NCBI GenBank assembly: GCA_051954695.1
Contig: JBQCHL010000018.1
Span: 1 to 64,000, forward strand
Direction of reading: 5' to 3'
Origin: Terrimonas_A sp051954695
Lineage (GTDB): Bacteria > Bacteroidota > Bacteroidia > Chitinophagales > Chitinophagaceae
Length of the DNA stretch: 64,000 nucleotides
A program made the position numbers and the translations under genes. The number at the start of each line of letters is the position of its first letter. Within the stretch, counting starts at the first letter, position 1. The notes beneath the pieces were generated by a model. It made no database searches and was not told the origin of the DNA. It saw only the letters and a list, made by a program, of their open reading frames with translations. Positions 1 through 8,683 of this stretch are shown in pieces.

Positions 1-473
1 CCTTTTATCGGTTTAATAAAGCCGGGCCTGAAAGCAAATACCTGCCTGAACGGCAATTTCATAAGATCATTCTCTGTTTTCCCTTTTACTCTTGCCCACA
101 TACTTCGCCCTTTTTCAGAACTGTCGGTCCCGGCGCCGGAGATATAAGAAAAACTCATACCTGGGTTGAGCCTCACCAGTGTGTTTGCCACATGCAGGGT
201 AAGTGTGTAAGTTACTTTATAATAATCAGGTTCTTTCATGCCAATAGAAGAAACTCCAAGGCAAAAGAAACAGGCATCGTATCCTCTTAAATCATTTTCT
301 ATCGCAGAAAGGTCATAAAAATCAGCGTGCAGTATCTCTTTTAATTTGGGATGAGTGCGCCCAAGAGTTTTGCGGTTAATGATCAATACGGATTCTATCC
401 GTGGGTCCTGCAGGCAAACATGCAACACGCCTTCGCCAACCATGCCGGTAGTGCCGGTAATAATGACTTTCAT
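1..473 (-). CDS. NAD(P)-binding epimerase-like protein, partial (C-terminus beyond window)
   Basis: Reading the minus strand from the ATG at 473 gives an uninterrupted frame to the window edge (about 157 residues). The protein begins with a beta strand and the glycine-rich dinucleotide loop TGTTGMVGEGV, the TGxxGxxG signature of short-chain/NAD-dependent epimerase-type Rossmann folds. Further on are a CFFCLGVSS strand and an SYISGAGTDSSEKG segment, where extended SDRs carry their Ser. This matches the small 'epimerase' proteins that resemble the NAD(P)-binding domain of HTATIP2/YbjT-like proteins. The substrate cannot be told. It is divergent from xseA with a short intergenic region. The end of the gene lies outside the window. 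Confidence 0.75.
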   Translation of the reverse strand, partial: MKVIITGTTGMVGEGVLHVCLQDPRIESVLIINRKTLGRTHPKLKEILHADFYDLSAIENDLRGYDACFFCLGVSSIGMKEPDYYKVTYTLTLHVANTLVRLNPGMSFSYISGAGTDSSEKGRSMWARVKGKTENDLMKLPFRQVFAFRPGFIKPIK

Positions 474-532
474 ATTCAGCAAAATTGGGGAGATAATTTG
501 AATTCCCAATAAAGCACCGGAAGTGTTATCCA

Positions 533-1999
533 GTGAGAATAATAGTATTTTTGCATTCTTTGTCGCCCATAGCACACATACGATTATCTGAGCTGACCAG
601 CTCTATAGCGAAAGCCATTAATGCCACATTCAACAATCAGCAATACTGGATTGTGGCAGAAGTGACCAATTATAGTTTTCAGTTGGGTAAAGGGCATCAT
701 TATTTCGATCTGGTAGAGAAAGACGGCAGCAGCACACAGATCATTGCCAAAATGCAGGCTGCTGCCTGGTCGCAAGGCCATGAAAGGATACTTGAGTTCC
801 AGCGTGTCACCGGCCAGCAGTTTAAGAACGATATCCAGGTGATGATGAAAGTATCGGTAAACTACCATGCATCTTACGGGCTTAAGTTGACCCTGCTGGA
901 TGTGGACAGCAATTTTACCATTGGCGCACTCGAATTGCAAAAGCAGCAGACCCTGCTGAAACTGATAACAGACCATCCTGATTTTATCAGGAAAGTCGGC
1001 GATCAGTATATCACACTAAATAAGCAGAAGCCACTTCCGGCTGTGATCCAGAAAGTAGCTGTGGTCACTTCAAGTTCATCTGCAGGACTACAGGATTTCC
1101 TGCATACCCTGGAATCAAACAGCTTTGGGTATAAAGTAAAGGTAGACCCTTATTATACCATTGTACAGGGAGAAGTGAAAGCTGAGCTTATTTATAACAA
1201 ACTACTGGATGTGTTTAAGTCGGGAATAGCATATGATGTGGTAGTGATGATACGTGGCGGTGGATCGCAAACAGACTTCCTGATCTTTGATCAGTATCCA
1301 TTGGCAAAGATCGTGGCGAAATTCCCTATCCCGATCATCACCGGTATAGGGCACCAGGTGAACCATACCATTGTAGACATGATGGCGCATACGGCAACAA
1401 AGACCCCTACAAAAACGGCTGAATGGATCATCGCACATAACCGGGCTTTTGAAGACCGCCTGATAGAAATACAGAAAGCAATAGTGATCAAATCCCAGCA
1501 ACTGCTTTCGAAACATGGCAATGCCCTTACTTCGGTCAAAGCTTCTGTTTCTAATCAAACACAAGCCCTGCTGTCTGAGAGCCGGAAGTTTTTGACAGAA
1601 GCCCACCAGGTAATGGTGAACAGATCGCGGGAGATATTGTTTGACAGGGAAAGTGAATTGGTTCAACTGAGCTCTTTGATCGCTACTCAACCCCGGATAC
1701 TGGTATCAACGTATAAGAACGACCTGGTAAATGTTATTTCCAATATTAAAATATTCAAAAGCCAGTTCCTGAAAAATCAACATGCTTATCTGATCCATCA
1801 TAAAACAGTTACAAAAATGATGGCGCCGGATAATATTTTGAAAAAGGGATTTGCTATTGTAAAAGTGAATGATGAGATCACCAGTGATCCCGGCAGGATA
1901 GAAGAAGGAAAAGATATTTCCATAATATTAAAAGAAGTGGAGATCATGTCCACTGTAAAACAAAAAATAACATATGACGGAAAAGATTTTATCGTATGA
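533..1999 (+). CDS. xseA: Exodeoxyribonuclease VII large subunit
   Basis: XseA is the large subunit of exonuclease VII, which degrades single-stranded DNA into acid-soluble oligonucleotides in the cytoplasm together with XseB. The N-terminal OB-fold region (YWIVAEVTNYSF, then KGHHYFDLVEKDGS) is followed by the catalytic core with KVAVVTSSSSAG, VVMIRGGGSQTD and PIITGIGHQVNHTIVD, all typical of the family. A long coiled-coil region then leads to the C-terminal GFAIVKVND element. Length (about 480) is normal. The start is uncertain: the longest frame begins at GTG 533, a promoter-like TATTTTTG lies at 546-553, and TTG 560 would give a protein beginning near SPIAHIRLSEL. It overlaps xseB by 26 bp, so the pair is co-translated. 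Confidence 0.95.
   Translation: MRIIVFLHSLSPIAHIRLSELTSSIAKAINATFNNQQYWIVAEVTNYSFQLGKGHHYFDLVEKDGSSTQIIAKMQAAAWSQGHERILEFQRVTGQQFKNDIQVMMKVSVNYHASYGLKLTLLDVDSNFTIGALELQKQQTLLKLITDHPDFIRKVGDQYITLNKQKPLPAVIQKVAVVTSSSSAGLQDFLHTLESNSFGYKVKVDPYYTIVQGEVKAELIYNKLLDVFKSGIAYDVVVMIRGGGSQTDFLIFDQYPLAKIVAKFPIPIITGIGHQVNHTIVDMMAHTATKTPTKTAEWIIAHNRAFEDRLIEIQKAIVIKSQQLLSKHGNALTSVKASVSNQTQALLSESRKFLTEAHQVMVNRSREILFDRESELVQLSSLIATQPRILVSTYKNDLVNVISNIKIFKSQFLKNQHAYLIHHKTVTKMMAPDNILKKGFAIVKVNDEITSDPGRIEEGKDISIILKEVEIMSTVKQKITYDGKDFIV
546..553 (+). promoter_or_regulatory. TAnnTTTG -7 promoter element near xseA
   Basis: TATTTTTG matches the Bacteroidota -7 consensus TAnnTTTG. It lies inside the longest xseA frame, whose first possible start is GTG 533. 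If it is the real promoter, translation must start downstream, for example at the in-frame TTG at 560. No clear -33 TTG was found. Confidence 0.4.
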
Positions 2000-2186
2000 A
2001 GAAGCTTATCGGGAGTTAACATCTATAGCGGAAGAAATACAAAATGAATCTGTTTCAGTAGATGTGCTTGCACAGAAAGTGAAACGGGCTTCTGAATTGA
2101 TCACTTATTGCCAGGGAAAGCTGCGATCCACTGAAACAGAGATAAATAAGATCATCGCGCAGATGGAACAAAAGACCAGGGAATAA
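1974..2186 (+). CDS. xseB: Exodeoxyribonuclease VII small subunit
   Basis: This 70-residue protein has the XseB pattern: LSYEEAYRELTSIAEEIQN, then a second helix ending KVKRASELITYCQGKLRSTE. Several small helical copies bind the large subunit and are required for nuclease activity. The ATG lies 26 bp inside the end of xseA, in another frame, which is the classic xseAB arrangement. No separate promoter is needed. Length and acidic, helical composition fit the family. Confidence 0.93.
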   Translation: MTEKILSYEEAYRELTSIAEEIQNESVSVDVLAQKVKRASELITYCQGKLRSTETEINKIIAQMEQKTRE

Positions 2187-2268
2187 GAATGTAAATGATC
2201 TTCTTTAACATTTATATGTATTTTCTATAACCCCCTTTTTCACCGGCGTTTAGTAATTTACACACACT

Positions 2269-3102
2269 ATGAAAGCGCCGTATTTGTGTTGGCTGATATC
2301 TGTTAGTGCTTTATTATATCCATACATCTCGTCTGCACAGTTGGACGAAAAAGATAGCCTGGGAAAATACAGTTATCCCATTTTTGCTGTTACAGGCAAA
2401 CAGCAATTCACAGGCACCGCATTTTTCTACCGCTCAGGTGATACCACTTTTCTTGTCAGTAATTATCATGCGATCAAGGGCATGAGCCCGCTTAAGAAAA
2501 CAATCACTTTCAATTCAGATACCTTATATCTCAAATATCCTGTAAGAGATTCGGGCGGATCGAAGATTCTGGCTATTGATGTAAGTGATGCTGCCATCGG
2601 CGAAACAGAAGTATTCAGCATGGTCGACCGTATTGATCTGCTAAAAATACCATTGGAACTGCCGGTTGATGCAAATATTCATCTTATTAATGATCTGGTT
2701 GATCCAGCATATCTCAATGCTGTGCCAGAAGAAGTGGTAGTGTTTGGATTTCCGACAGGGCCCGGGAATATTCCACCATTTTATTCACAGCAGCAAATGC
2801 TGGCTGGCCAGGTTAATCAACAGGGATTTGCTGACTATGACGCTTCTCTCAGGGTGAACTTTCCTGGTTCTTCAGATAGTGCCCGGGCTATCTTAAGCGG
2901 AACAGCGCGATATTATTATTTTATCAAACCTTATGCAGCCCAGGGCTATTCGGGTGCTCCTGTTTTTGGTAAATTCAGGACGGCCGATGATCAGATTGTA
3001 TACCGCTTCAACGGTGTTATTTTTGCCGGACAACCGATGACAAGGCAAACCTGGGCGATAAAAGGCTCTGTGGCATTGCAATACCTGAGAGGTGAGTTGT
3101 AA
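2269..3102 (+). CDS. Secreted trypsin-like serine protease domain protein
   Basis: The product has a signal peptide (hydrophobic run LLYPYISSAQ at residues 14-24) followed by a chymotrypsin-fold core. The visible candidate triad is His in FLVSNYHAI (near residue 70), an Asp in the stretch around DVSDAAIG and Ser in GYSGAPVFG (near residue 228). GxSGxPVF is the usual nucleophile motif of trypsin-like peptidases of the HtrA/DegP type. No PDZ domain follows, and the protein is short (277 residues). It is probably periplasmic or outer-membrane associated. The substrate is unknown. It stands alone, 82 bp after xseB, with no obvious partner. Confidence 0.75.
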   Translation: MKAPYLCWLISVSALLYPYISSAQLDEKDSLGKYSYPIFAVTGKQQFTGTAFFYRSGDTTFLVSNYHAIKGMSPLKKTITFNSDTLYLKYPVRDSGGSKILAIDVSDAAIGETEVFSMVDRIDLLKIPLELPVDANIHLINDLVDPAYLNAVPEEVVVFGFPTGPGNIPPFYSQQQMLAGQVNQQGFADYDASLRVNFPGSSDSARAILSGTARYYYFIKPYAAQGYSGAPVFGKFRTADDQIVYRFNGVIFAGQPMTRQTWAIKGSVALQYLRGEL

Positions 3103-3154
3103 ATCCCGCCTATCCTGTTTATTGCCTGCAATGCCCACAGATAGCCATATGCCT

Positions 3155-3382
3155 TTAGCGGATTAATCTCGGATCAAAAACACAATGAACTCCTGCAAAG
3201 AAATTTCCGATATGTGCTTTTCTTTGAAATTCTCTTTTACTGGCGTTCTTGTCTTCTTTAGCTTGTTGTTTTACTGCGGGTGATTTTTTTACAATAATAC
3301 TACGCTTGACGGGGATTGAATCTCCCGTAAAAGGCCTGAATGCTTTCAACCAGGTCGTTAAAATAAGATTTGTTGTTTTCAT
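3155..3382 (-). CDS. Small basic hypothetical protein
   Basis: This open frame encodes about 75 residues from the ATG at 3382; an earlier in-frame ATG lies at 3403. The protein is rich in Lys and Arg and has no transmembrane segment or recognisable domain. A near-match to the -7 box (TTAATTTG on the minus strand, one base off TAnnTTTG) lies about 18 nt upstream of ATG 3382. The frame is not overlapped by a better gene. I do not recognise it, and it could be a chance frame. Confidence 0.35.
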   Translation of the reverse strand: MKTTNLILTTWLKAFRPFTGDSIPVKRSIIVKKSPAVKQQAKEDKNASKREFQRKAHIGNFFAGVHCVFDPRLIR

Positions 3383-3473
3383 GTTGCTATAGTTTAATAT
3401 CAAATTAATAATTGTTTGAGGGATGCTGATTTTACTGTTACTGATTCATGTTTATTATTCTTTATAAAAGAAA

Positions 3474-3495
3474 TGCCTGCTTGTAAAAGCAGGCA
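3474..3495 (-). terminator. Hairpin terminator downstream of the 3565 gene
   Basis: A perfect 9 bp stem (TGCCTGCTT / AAGCAGGCA) encloses the loop GTAA. On the minus strand it is followed by a T-rich tract. It lies 70 bp beyond the stop of the small minus-strand gene at 3565-3855 and would end its transcript. Confidence 0.6.
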
Positions 3496-3564
3496 ATCGT
3501 TGTTTTCATAAGTATTAAGCTAGTGTCCTCTGATGAATTCCTGATCTAAATTTTCATATCTTCT

Positions 3565-3855
3565 TTAAAGTATCCGTACGCTTTTTCCTGCTTCAAGTGC
3601 TGCTGCAGCTATTCCAAGGTCACTGCTGGCCGGATCGGCCAGGATTACAAGATCAATTGATTCGTCGTTCAATATATCGTTGCTATTGCTGACAATCTCT
3701 GCTTCTGGAAATTGTTTGGAGAGATTGCGGGTAAAAGAACCTTTTGGCAGAACTTTTTTCAGGTTGCCGCCATTCACCGGGCTTGTTGCAGATTTCCACA
3801 ACGAAGAAGCTGAATGGCTGCATTCAATAACAGCGATGGACGTAAAAGTTTTCAT
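3565..3855 (-). CDS. Short Rossmann-type protein resembling a Gfo/Idh/MocA N-terminus
   Basis: The predicted product is about 96 residues from the ATG at 3855. The C-terminal half contains DESIDLVILADPASSDLG, followed by AAAALEAGKSVRI and a stop. This is the Gfo/Idh/MocA pattern in which a D-V-I-x-x-P strand and a helix AL-AGKHV-E-KP follow the dinucleotide-binding loop. Here the chain stops exactly where the EKP catalytic motif would follow, and the glycine-rich NAD loop is not obvious. It is therefore either a free-standing half domain or a truncated gene kept intact. A perfect -7 box precedes it, and a LacI-type operator lies between it and the divergent lacI gene. Confidence 0.6.
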   Translation of the reverse strand: MKTFTSIAVIECSHSASSLWKSATSPVNGGNLKKVLPKGSFTRNLSKQFPEAEIVSNSNDILNDESIDLVILADPASSDLGIAAAALEAGKSVRIL

Positions 3856-3885
3856 GATCATCCGGATTATTGTGTTTTCAGTACA

Positions 3886-3893
3886 CAAAAGTA
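3886..3893 (-). promoter_or_regulatory. TAnnTTTG -7 element for the short Rossmann-type gene
   Basis: The minus strand reads TACTTTTG about 30 nt upstream of the ATG at 3855. This shows that the upstream in-frame start at 3888 lies within the promoter and cannot be used. No convincing -33 element was seen. Confidence 0.55.
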
Positions 3894-3902
3894 AGAAATT
3901 AC

Positions 3903-3918
3903 GTTTAAACGATTAAAC
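3903..3918. promoter_or_regulatory. Candidate LacI-family operator
   Basis: GTTTAAACGATTAAAC is a 16 bp palindrome with 14 matching positions and a central CG step, the hallmark of LacI/GalR operators. It sits between the divergent short Rossmann-type gene and lacI. It lies 10 bp upstream of the minus-strand -7 box and 70 bp upstream of the lacI -7 box. It could mediate autoregulation and control of the divergent gene. Confidence 0.55.
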
Positions 3919-3987
3919 AATTAACATACTTTTTCGAAAAAATCTCTGTTTAATATTGATTCTCAGCAATCTGCTTTTGTTTTAAAG

Positions 3988-3995
3988 TATCTTTG
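3988..3995 (+). promoter_or_regulatory. TAnnTTTG -7 element for the LacI-family gene
   Basis: TATCTTTG is a perfect match, 16 nt upstream of the ATG at 4012. The -33 TTG is not obvious at the expected distance. Confidence 0.6.
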
Positions 3996-4011
3996 GAAAC
4001 AGCCTGATGTT

Positions 4012-5013
4012 ATGAAAAAAAGAATTTCATTAAAAGATATCGCACAAAAAGTGGGTGTGTCCACTGCACTGGTTTCATATGTGTTGAACAACCGGATGCA
4101 GGGAAGAATTAGAGAAGAGGTGGCCCAGAAAATAAAGAAAGTAGCTGCCAGCCTCCATTATCAGCCCAACCAGGTAGCCAAGAGTCTTAAAATAAATAAG
4201 ACCAACACTATCGGATTGATTGTTGCTGATATCTCCAATCCCTATTCATCCGGACTGGCCCGTATCATCGAAGATGAAGCATACAGTCATGGTTATACGG
4301 TTATCTTTGGAAGCTCCGATGAAAGAATTGATAAATTTGAGTTGTTGGTTGATACATTTATCAATCGGCAGGTGGATGGATTGGTCGTTTTACCACCAGA
4401 GGGTGCTGATGCATTAATAAAATCGCTTCATAAAAGAAAGATCCCTTTTGTGTTGGTAGACAGATATTTTCCTGAGATTCCGGTCAACAGTGTATGTATT
4501 GACAATCATGAAGCAGCTAAAAGTGCTGTGAACATGCTCATAAAGCAAGGAAAAAAGCGGATTGGAATGATCTCGTATAATACTGGTTTGATACACCTTC
4601 AGGACAGGGAGAAAGGATATAAAGCCGCTTTGAAAGAAGCAGGTATAAAGATGGATGCCAAAATGCTTAAAAGAGTCACGCTGTCTAAGGAAGAAGAGGA
4701 AGTTCCTCTTGCTGTTGCCAGTTTATTATCGCTCAGTCAGCCTGTTGACGCCATCCTTTTTATTTCCAATAAAACAGTTTTGCCAGGACTTCGATATCTG
4801 AATGCACAACAGGTTGATATAGGAATTGCAAGCTTTGATAAAACAGAAATATTTGATTTCCTCCCAATGCCCATAAGTTATATTCAACAACCATTACATC
4901 AAATAGGAGTAGCAGCCCTGGATATACTATTGAAGAATATTGCCAGGCGGCAGAAAAGTACCCAACTGTTTATGGAAACACAACTTGTTAATAAAGTTCA
5001 GTTGACCAGTTAA
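4012..5013 (+). CDS. LacI-family transcriptional regulator
   Basis: This is a DNA-binding regulator of 333 residues. The N-terminal helix-turn-helix (ISLKDIAQKVGVSTALVSYVLN, near residues 5-26) and hinge helix region (YQPNQVAKSLKINKT) are followed by a periplasmic-binding-protein-like effector domain starting at IGLIVADISNPYSSGLAR. Sugars are the usual effectors of the family, but the ligand here is unknown. The gene ends in a 4 bp convergent overlap with the TonB-dependent receptor gene. A palindrome with a central CG at 3903-3918 and a -7 box at 3988-3995 lie upstream, consistent with autoregulation and control of the divergent small gene. Confidence 0.92.
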   Translation: MKKRISLKDIAQKVGVSTALVSYVLNNRMQGRIREEVAQKIKKVAASLHYQPNQVAKSLKINKTNTIGLIVADISNPYSSGLARIIEDEAYSHGYTVIFGSSDERIDKFELLVDTFINRQVDGLVVLPPEGADALIKSLHKRKIPFVLVDRYFPEIPVNSVCIDNHEAAKSAVNMLIKQGKKRIGMISYNTGLIHLQDREKGYKAALKEAGIKMDAKMLKRVTLSKEEEEVPLAVASLLSLSQPVDAILFISNKTVLPGLRYLNAQQVDIGIASFDKTEIFDFLPMPISYIQQPLHQIGVAALDILLKNIARRQKSTQLFMETQLVNKVQLTS

Positions 5014-7418
5014 AACTTATAATTATATCCCAGTCTGACTACCTGCGTTTCATAATAATCTGAGCTGATGTAGCGGAATCCATTTCCATTTACTTCTTTT
5101 TTCAACCTCATTGTATTAGCCACATCTGTTGCATTTATGAATATTTCACCATTACCCTTTTGAATGCTTTTCTTTAGGCCAAGATCAATGGAGAAGCGGG
5201 AATAGGTTTTGCCCTGGGGCACAAGGTCGGGTGCCTGATAGATAGCTGTTAACTGGCCTTCCATTTTGTTTGCAAAATGAAGCAATGCATTGAATTTGAT
5301 ATTGCCGGAAAATATATCCTGTTTTGCTGCTGTAAATAAGTTTTCTGATGGGTATTTATTCAACACAGAGAACGAATCAATAATGTTTTGATAGCCGTTC
5401 ATGTTAATATTCAGCGTAAGCCAGCGATCTATATTTTGTGAGAACAATAATTCAATACCTGTACTATAGCTCTTACCTGCATTCTGAAAAATATTATAGA
5501 TAAGATCGCTGCCAGGTACTACTGATCCTATCCGGGTGATTGTCCCTTTCATCCGTTTATGGTAAACGGATGAAAAAAGATAACCACTATTCCAGTCTGT
5601 TCTGTATCCCAATTCAAAATTATTGGTGAACTGGGGACGGAGCGCAGGATTTCCCACTTTAATGATCTCTGCGTCATCGTATTTAGGAAAGATACGGATG
5701 TCAACCTCGTTTGGCCTGTCTACACGGCGGTTATAGAAGAATGATAATTTATTTCGGTCATTGATCTTATAAGCTATACGGAGATTAGGAAAGGGTTGAA
5801 AGTAATGGTAGCCATCACTTTTATAAACAGGATGGTTGGGATTGACATAATAATCCAGGTTTACATATTCAACACGCAAGCCTGCTTCGAGTTCCAGCTT
5901 TTCATTTTCATAGATATAGTTTCCGTAAGCCGCCGGAATGGTTTCTCCATAGCTGGCATAGCCACCGGCTGCTGAATCAAGTGGGGAATGCACTCCGGGT
6001 TTGAACTGCATGTTGACAGGAATGTAACGTCTTCTGAATTTCAGGCCTGCTTCAAAACGACCTTGTTTCATCGGATGCACATAGTCGACAGTGAGATCAG
6101 TTACATGCTCATCGGAAAGCAGCTTAAAGGAATCCAATCCTGTATAGGTAGGCATGAAATTGGTAAAAAAGTATTTTTCATCTTCCCGGTGAAAGGTGTA
6201 ATTGATCCCTGCGCTTAATAATCTTCCTGGTTGCTTGAAACGATGTTGCCAGCTTGCTGAAGCAGTAGCAGTAGTCTTCAACTCATCTTCCAGGAATTGC
6301 CAGAGGCGGAGTCTTTGGGAAAGATCGCCATTAAAGAAAGGTTCATCGCCGCGGTCGAGGATCTTTTCACTGGAAAATAAACCTGAAATAGTGAACGTAT
6401 TGCTGGCATCGGCAAACCAGTCCATGCCTAGTTTGGTTGTAACGATATTGGTGGTCCTGTTTCTTTTGGTTTGCTGTTTTACTGTGTCACCGTTGTCGTA
6501 AAACCGGTCGACAAACTCGTTTTTATTCAGCGTTTTGGTGTACAGGTTATCTCCCTGGAAAAAGAGATTGACTTTATTTTTCCGGTAATTCAGCGAAAGC
6601 GATGGATTGATCTTTGGGGTTATATGATATTGAGGCCGGATGCCAGGGTAGTTTTCTTTTTTTATCCATAAAGCACCTGCTCCTCCCGCCAGTCCGACCT
6701 TTCCATTAAAGCCCTGTTTCTTTTCTTTTTTATAAATGATATTAATGATGCCGGCATTACCTGCTGCATCATATTTGGAAGATGGGTTGTTGATGATCTC
6801 TATCTTTTCAATAGCGGAAGCAGGAATATTGTCCAGCCCGCTTTGACCGCCAAAACCAGTCAATGCTGTTTGTTTGCCATCTACCAGTATCATAACCTTA
6901 TCACTGCCGCGAAGCAATACTTTCCCATCTTGTCCGGCAGTTACGCCTGGCAGGTTTTTCATTGCTTCCAGCACAGACCCCCCGGCCTGGCTGATATTGT
7001 TGGCAACTGTAAAAGTTTTTTTATCCATTTTGGAAGAAATGGTTTCCTGTTTGCCCGATACTGTCACTTCGCTCAATATGCGGCTGTCCTGCTCCAGTTC
7101 TATATTACCGAGATCAAGGAAATTGCTTAACTGCCCGACCAGCACAGGTTGTGTTTTGGGGAGATATCCTGTGATGGAAACGATCAATACATAATTGCCA
7201 CTCTTGATATCGGGAAGGGAAAACCGGCCCTCTTCACCGGAAATGGTACCTGCAGTAAAAGTGCTGTCTGCAGCAGCCTTCAATGTAATGTTTGCAAATG
7301 ATAAAGGCGACTTCGAACCGGCGTCACGCAAAGAGCCGGAAAGAGTGGCTTTGCCAGACTGGGCTGTTGCTGCTGAACAGAGGTACAGGAAAGAAAGTAT
7401 GGAGAACAGATATTTCAT
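5010..7418 (-). CDS. TonB-dependent outer membrane beta-barrel receptor
   Basis: This 802-residue outer membrane protein has a signal peptide (cleavage after CSAATAQ). An N-terminal carboxypeptidase regulatory-like domain (about 22-115) precedes a plug domain containing MKNLPGVTAGQDGKVLLRG and MILVDGKQTAL, and a C-terminal barrel ends in ...LGYNYKF with the terminal Phe. This fits the 'outer membrane beta-barrel family protein' branch of TonB-dependent receptors. Unlike SusC proteins it has no SusD partner. Its stop overlaps the stop of lacI by 4 bp on the opposite strand. A sensor kinase lies 90 bp upstream on the same strand and could be co-transcribed. The transported ligand is unknown. 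Confidence 0.9.
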   Translation of the reverse strand: MKYLFSILSFLYLCSAATAQSGKATLSGSLRDAGSKSPLSFANITLKAAADSTFTAGTISGEEGRFSLPDIKSGNYVLIVSITGYLPKTQPVLVGQLSNFLDLGNIELEQDSRILSEVTVSGKQETISSKMDKKTFTVANNISQAGGSVLEAMKNLPGVTAGQDGKVLLRGSDKVMILVDGKQTALTGFGGQSGLDNIPASAIEKIEIINNPSSKYDAAGNAGIINIIYKKEKKQGFNGKVGLAGGAGALWIKKENYPGIRPQYHITPKINPSLSLNYRKNKVNLFFQGDNLYTKTLNKNEFVDRFYDNGDTVKQQTKRNRTTNIVTTKLGMDWFADASNTFTISGLFSSEKILDRGDEPFFNGDLSQRLRLWQFLEDELKTTATASASWQHRFKQPGRLLSAGINYTFHREDEKYFFTNFMPTYTGLDSFKLLSDEHVTDLTVDYVHPMKQGRFEAGLKFRRRYIPVNMQFKPGVHSPLDSAAGGYASYGETIPAAYGNYIYENEKLELEAGLRVEYVNLDYYVNPNHPVYKSDGYHYFQPFPNLRIAYKINDRNKLSFFYNRRVDRPNEVDIRIFPKYDDAEIIKVGNPALRPQFTNNFELGYRTDWNSGYLFSSVYHKRMKGTITRIGSVVPGSDLIYNIFQNAGKSYSTGIELLFSQNIDRWLTLNINMNGYQNIIDSFSVLNKYPSENLFTAAKQDIFSGNIKFNALLHFANKMEGQLTAIYQAPDLVPQGKTYSRFSIDLGLKKSIQKGNGEIFINATDVANTMRLKKEVNGNGFRYISSDYYETQVVRLGYNYKF

Positions 7419-7508
7419 TTATCAGTTTTATACTTCGCAAAAATGGGAGGGGATTTGGAAGAAAAACTGAATTCCCCAGGCGAGTACGCAGTGGGGGAGA
7501 TGCTGTTT

Positions 7509-8552
7509 TCAGAAGTCTACAGTAAAAACATGATGATTGTTCTCAAACGTATAAGTGATCTTCCAGTTGTAGCGGTTGCATATCTGCTTCACCAGGGCGA
7601 GACCAAGACCAGTGCCGGCAGACGCTGTGGAAGCGGAGGCAAACCGTTTAAATAACTGGTCGGTCCTGAGCGAATTGCTGCCTTCATTACTTACTACCAA
7701 CTGATCAGGTGATAGGTGCAGGTTTATCTTACCATTTTGCGGACTATGACGAATGGCATTGGTCATTAGATTGTTCAGCAATATCTCAATTAATGTTTTA
7801 TTGCCTTCAATCTCAACGGCCGGATGGATATCTATTTTCCATTCCAGGTGTTTTTCTTCTGAAAAAGGGACGAATAAAGAGGCACTCTGCTCCAGCAAAA
7901 TGGAAAGATCGATTTTTTCCTTTTCCATGAACTGGCTGTTTTCAATCTTGGTCAGCAGCAAAAGATTTTTGTTGATCCGCCCGGCTCTTGCAAGTGCGGC
8001 CAGTGCATCTTCAATAATATGGTATTGCTCATCGGTGAGAGAGCTGTTTTGCGACAGCAATTCCAGTTTCGATTGTACAATAGCCAGAGGAGTTTGTAGT
8101 TCATGAGAGGCATTGTCGGCAAACTCTTTTTGCTGATTGTATACGGAGATATTGGCATCGATCAGTTTCTGCAGGCTTTGATTCAGTTCGGTAAATTCTG
8201 TAATATTGGTTTGCTCAAAGCTGATATGATCACGTCGGTTCAGGTCAAAATTCCTGATCTTATCCAGGCTGCGGTAAAAGGGTTGCCACATTTGCCTGGA
8301 TATTCTCCTGTTTAAAAGGATAAGGCCTCCGAGCAAAAGCGCAAAAAATGAAATGGTAAGAATTGTAACGGCGCCAATGATCAGGAAACTGTCTTCCCGG
8401 CCGGCCGCAGGAGTTACGATGACCTCATGCTCTTTCATTTCATACTTCCAGAGCATGCTGATGCCGAGGTAGTAGGCAGGAATGCTGCAGGCCAGCACAA
8501 GTCCGGCATATATAATGGTCCTTCTGAGCGAGTGACTGAGCAGTTTAACCAT
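7509..8552 (-). CDS. Sensor histidine kinase, orphan
   Basis: This membrane-bound kinase has two transmembrane segments (about residues 12-32 and 57-79) flanking a very short periplasmic loop. A linker, a HisKA domain with phosphoacceptor His in DNASHELQTPLAI and an HATPase domain follow. The N box is LLNNLMTNAIRHSP and the G2 box GTGLGLALVKQICN. The G1 box is reduced to VSNEGSN, as in other Bacteroidota kinases with minimal periplasmic regions. The start at 8552 was chosen because AGGAAG lies just before this ATG; 8576 is an alternative. Such kinases normally have an OmpR-type response regulator directly upstream, but here only 0.1 kb separates the gene from divergent arsR. Confidence 0.9.
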   Translation of the reverse strand: MVKLLSHSLRRTIIYAGLVLACSIPAYYLGISMLWKYEMKEHEVIVTPAAGREDSFLIIGAVTILTISFFALLLGGLILLNRRISRQMWQPFYRSLDKIRNFDLNRRDHISFEQTNITEFTELNQSLQKLIDANISVYNQQKEFADNASHELQTPLAIVQSKLELLSQNSSLTDEQYHIIEDALAALARAGRINKNLLLLTKIENSQFMEKEKIDLSILLEQSASLFVPFSEEKHLEWKIDIHPAVEIEGNKTLIEILLNNLMTNAIRHSPQNGKINLHLSPDQLVVSNEGSNSLRTDQLFKRFASASTASAGTGLGLALVKQICNRYNWKITYTFENNHHVFTVDF

Positions 8553-8640
8553 ACTTCCTGTTATTTCATCATCCAAATTATCAACTAATTCTGAAAATAT
8601 TCTGATGTCAAATTTCCGCTTATCCCGGCAATGTGGAAAA

Positions 8641-8648
8641 TAAGTTTG
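8641..8648 (+). promoter_or_regulatory. TAnnTTTG -7 element for arsR
   Basis: TAAGTTTG is a perfect match, 36 nt upstream of the arsR start. The ArsR operator at 8663-8680 lies just downstream of the predicted transcription start, so a bound repressor would block initiation or early elongation. Confidence 0.6.
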
Positions 8649-8662
8649 GAAAATAGATTATT

Positions 8663-8680
8663 AATCGTAATATTGCGATT
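8663..8680. promoter_or_regulatory. ArsR operator 1
   Basis: AATCGTAATATTGCGATT is an 18 bp palindrome with a single mismatched pair, ending 3 bp before the arsR ATG. The core recurs upstream of arsM (9032-9047) with 14 of 16 positions identical. ArsR/SmtB repressors bind such AT-rich dyads. Confidence 0.65.
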
Positions 8681-8683
8681 GAA

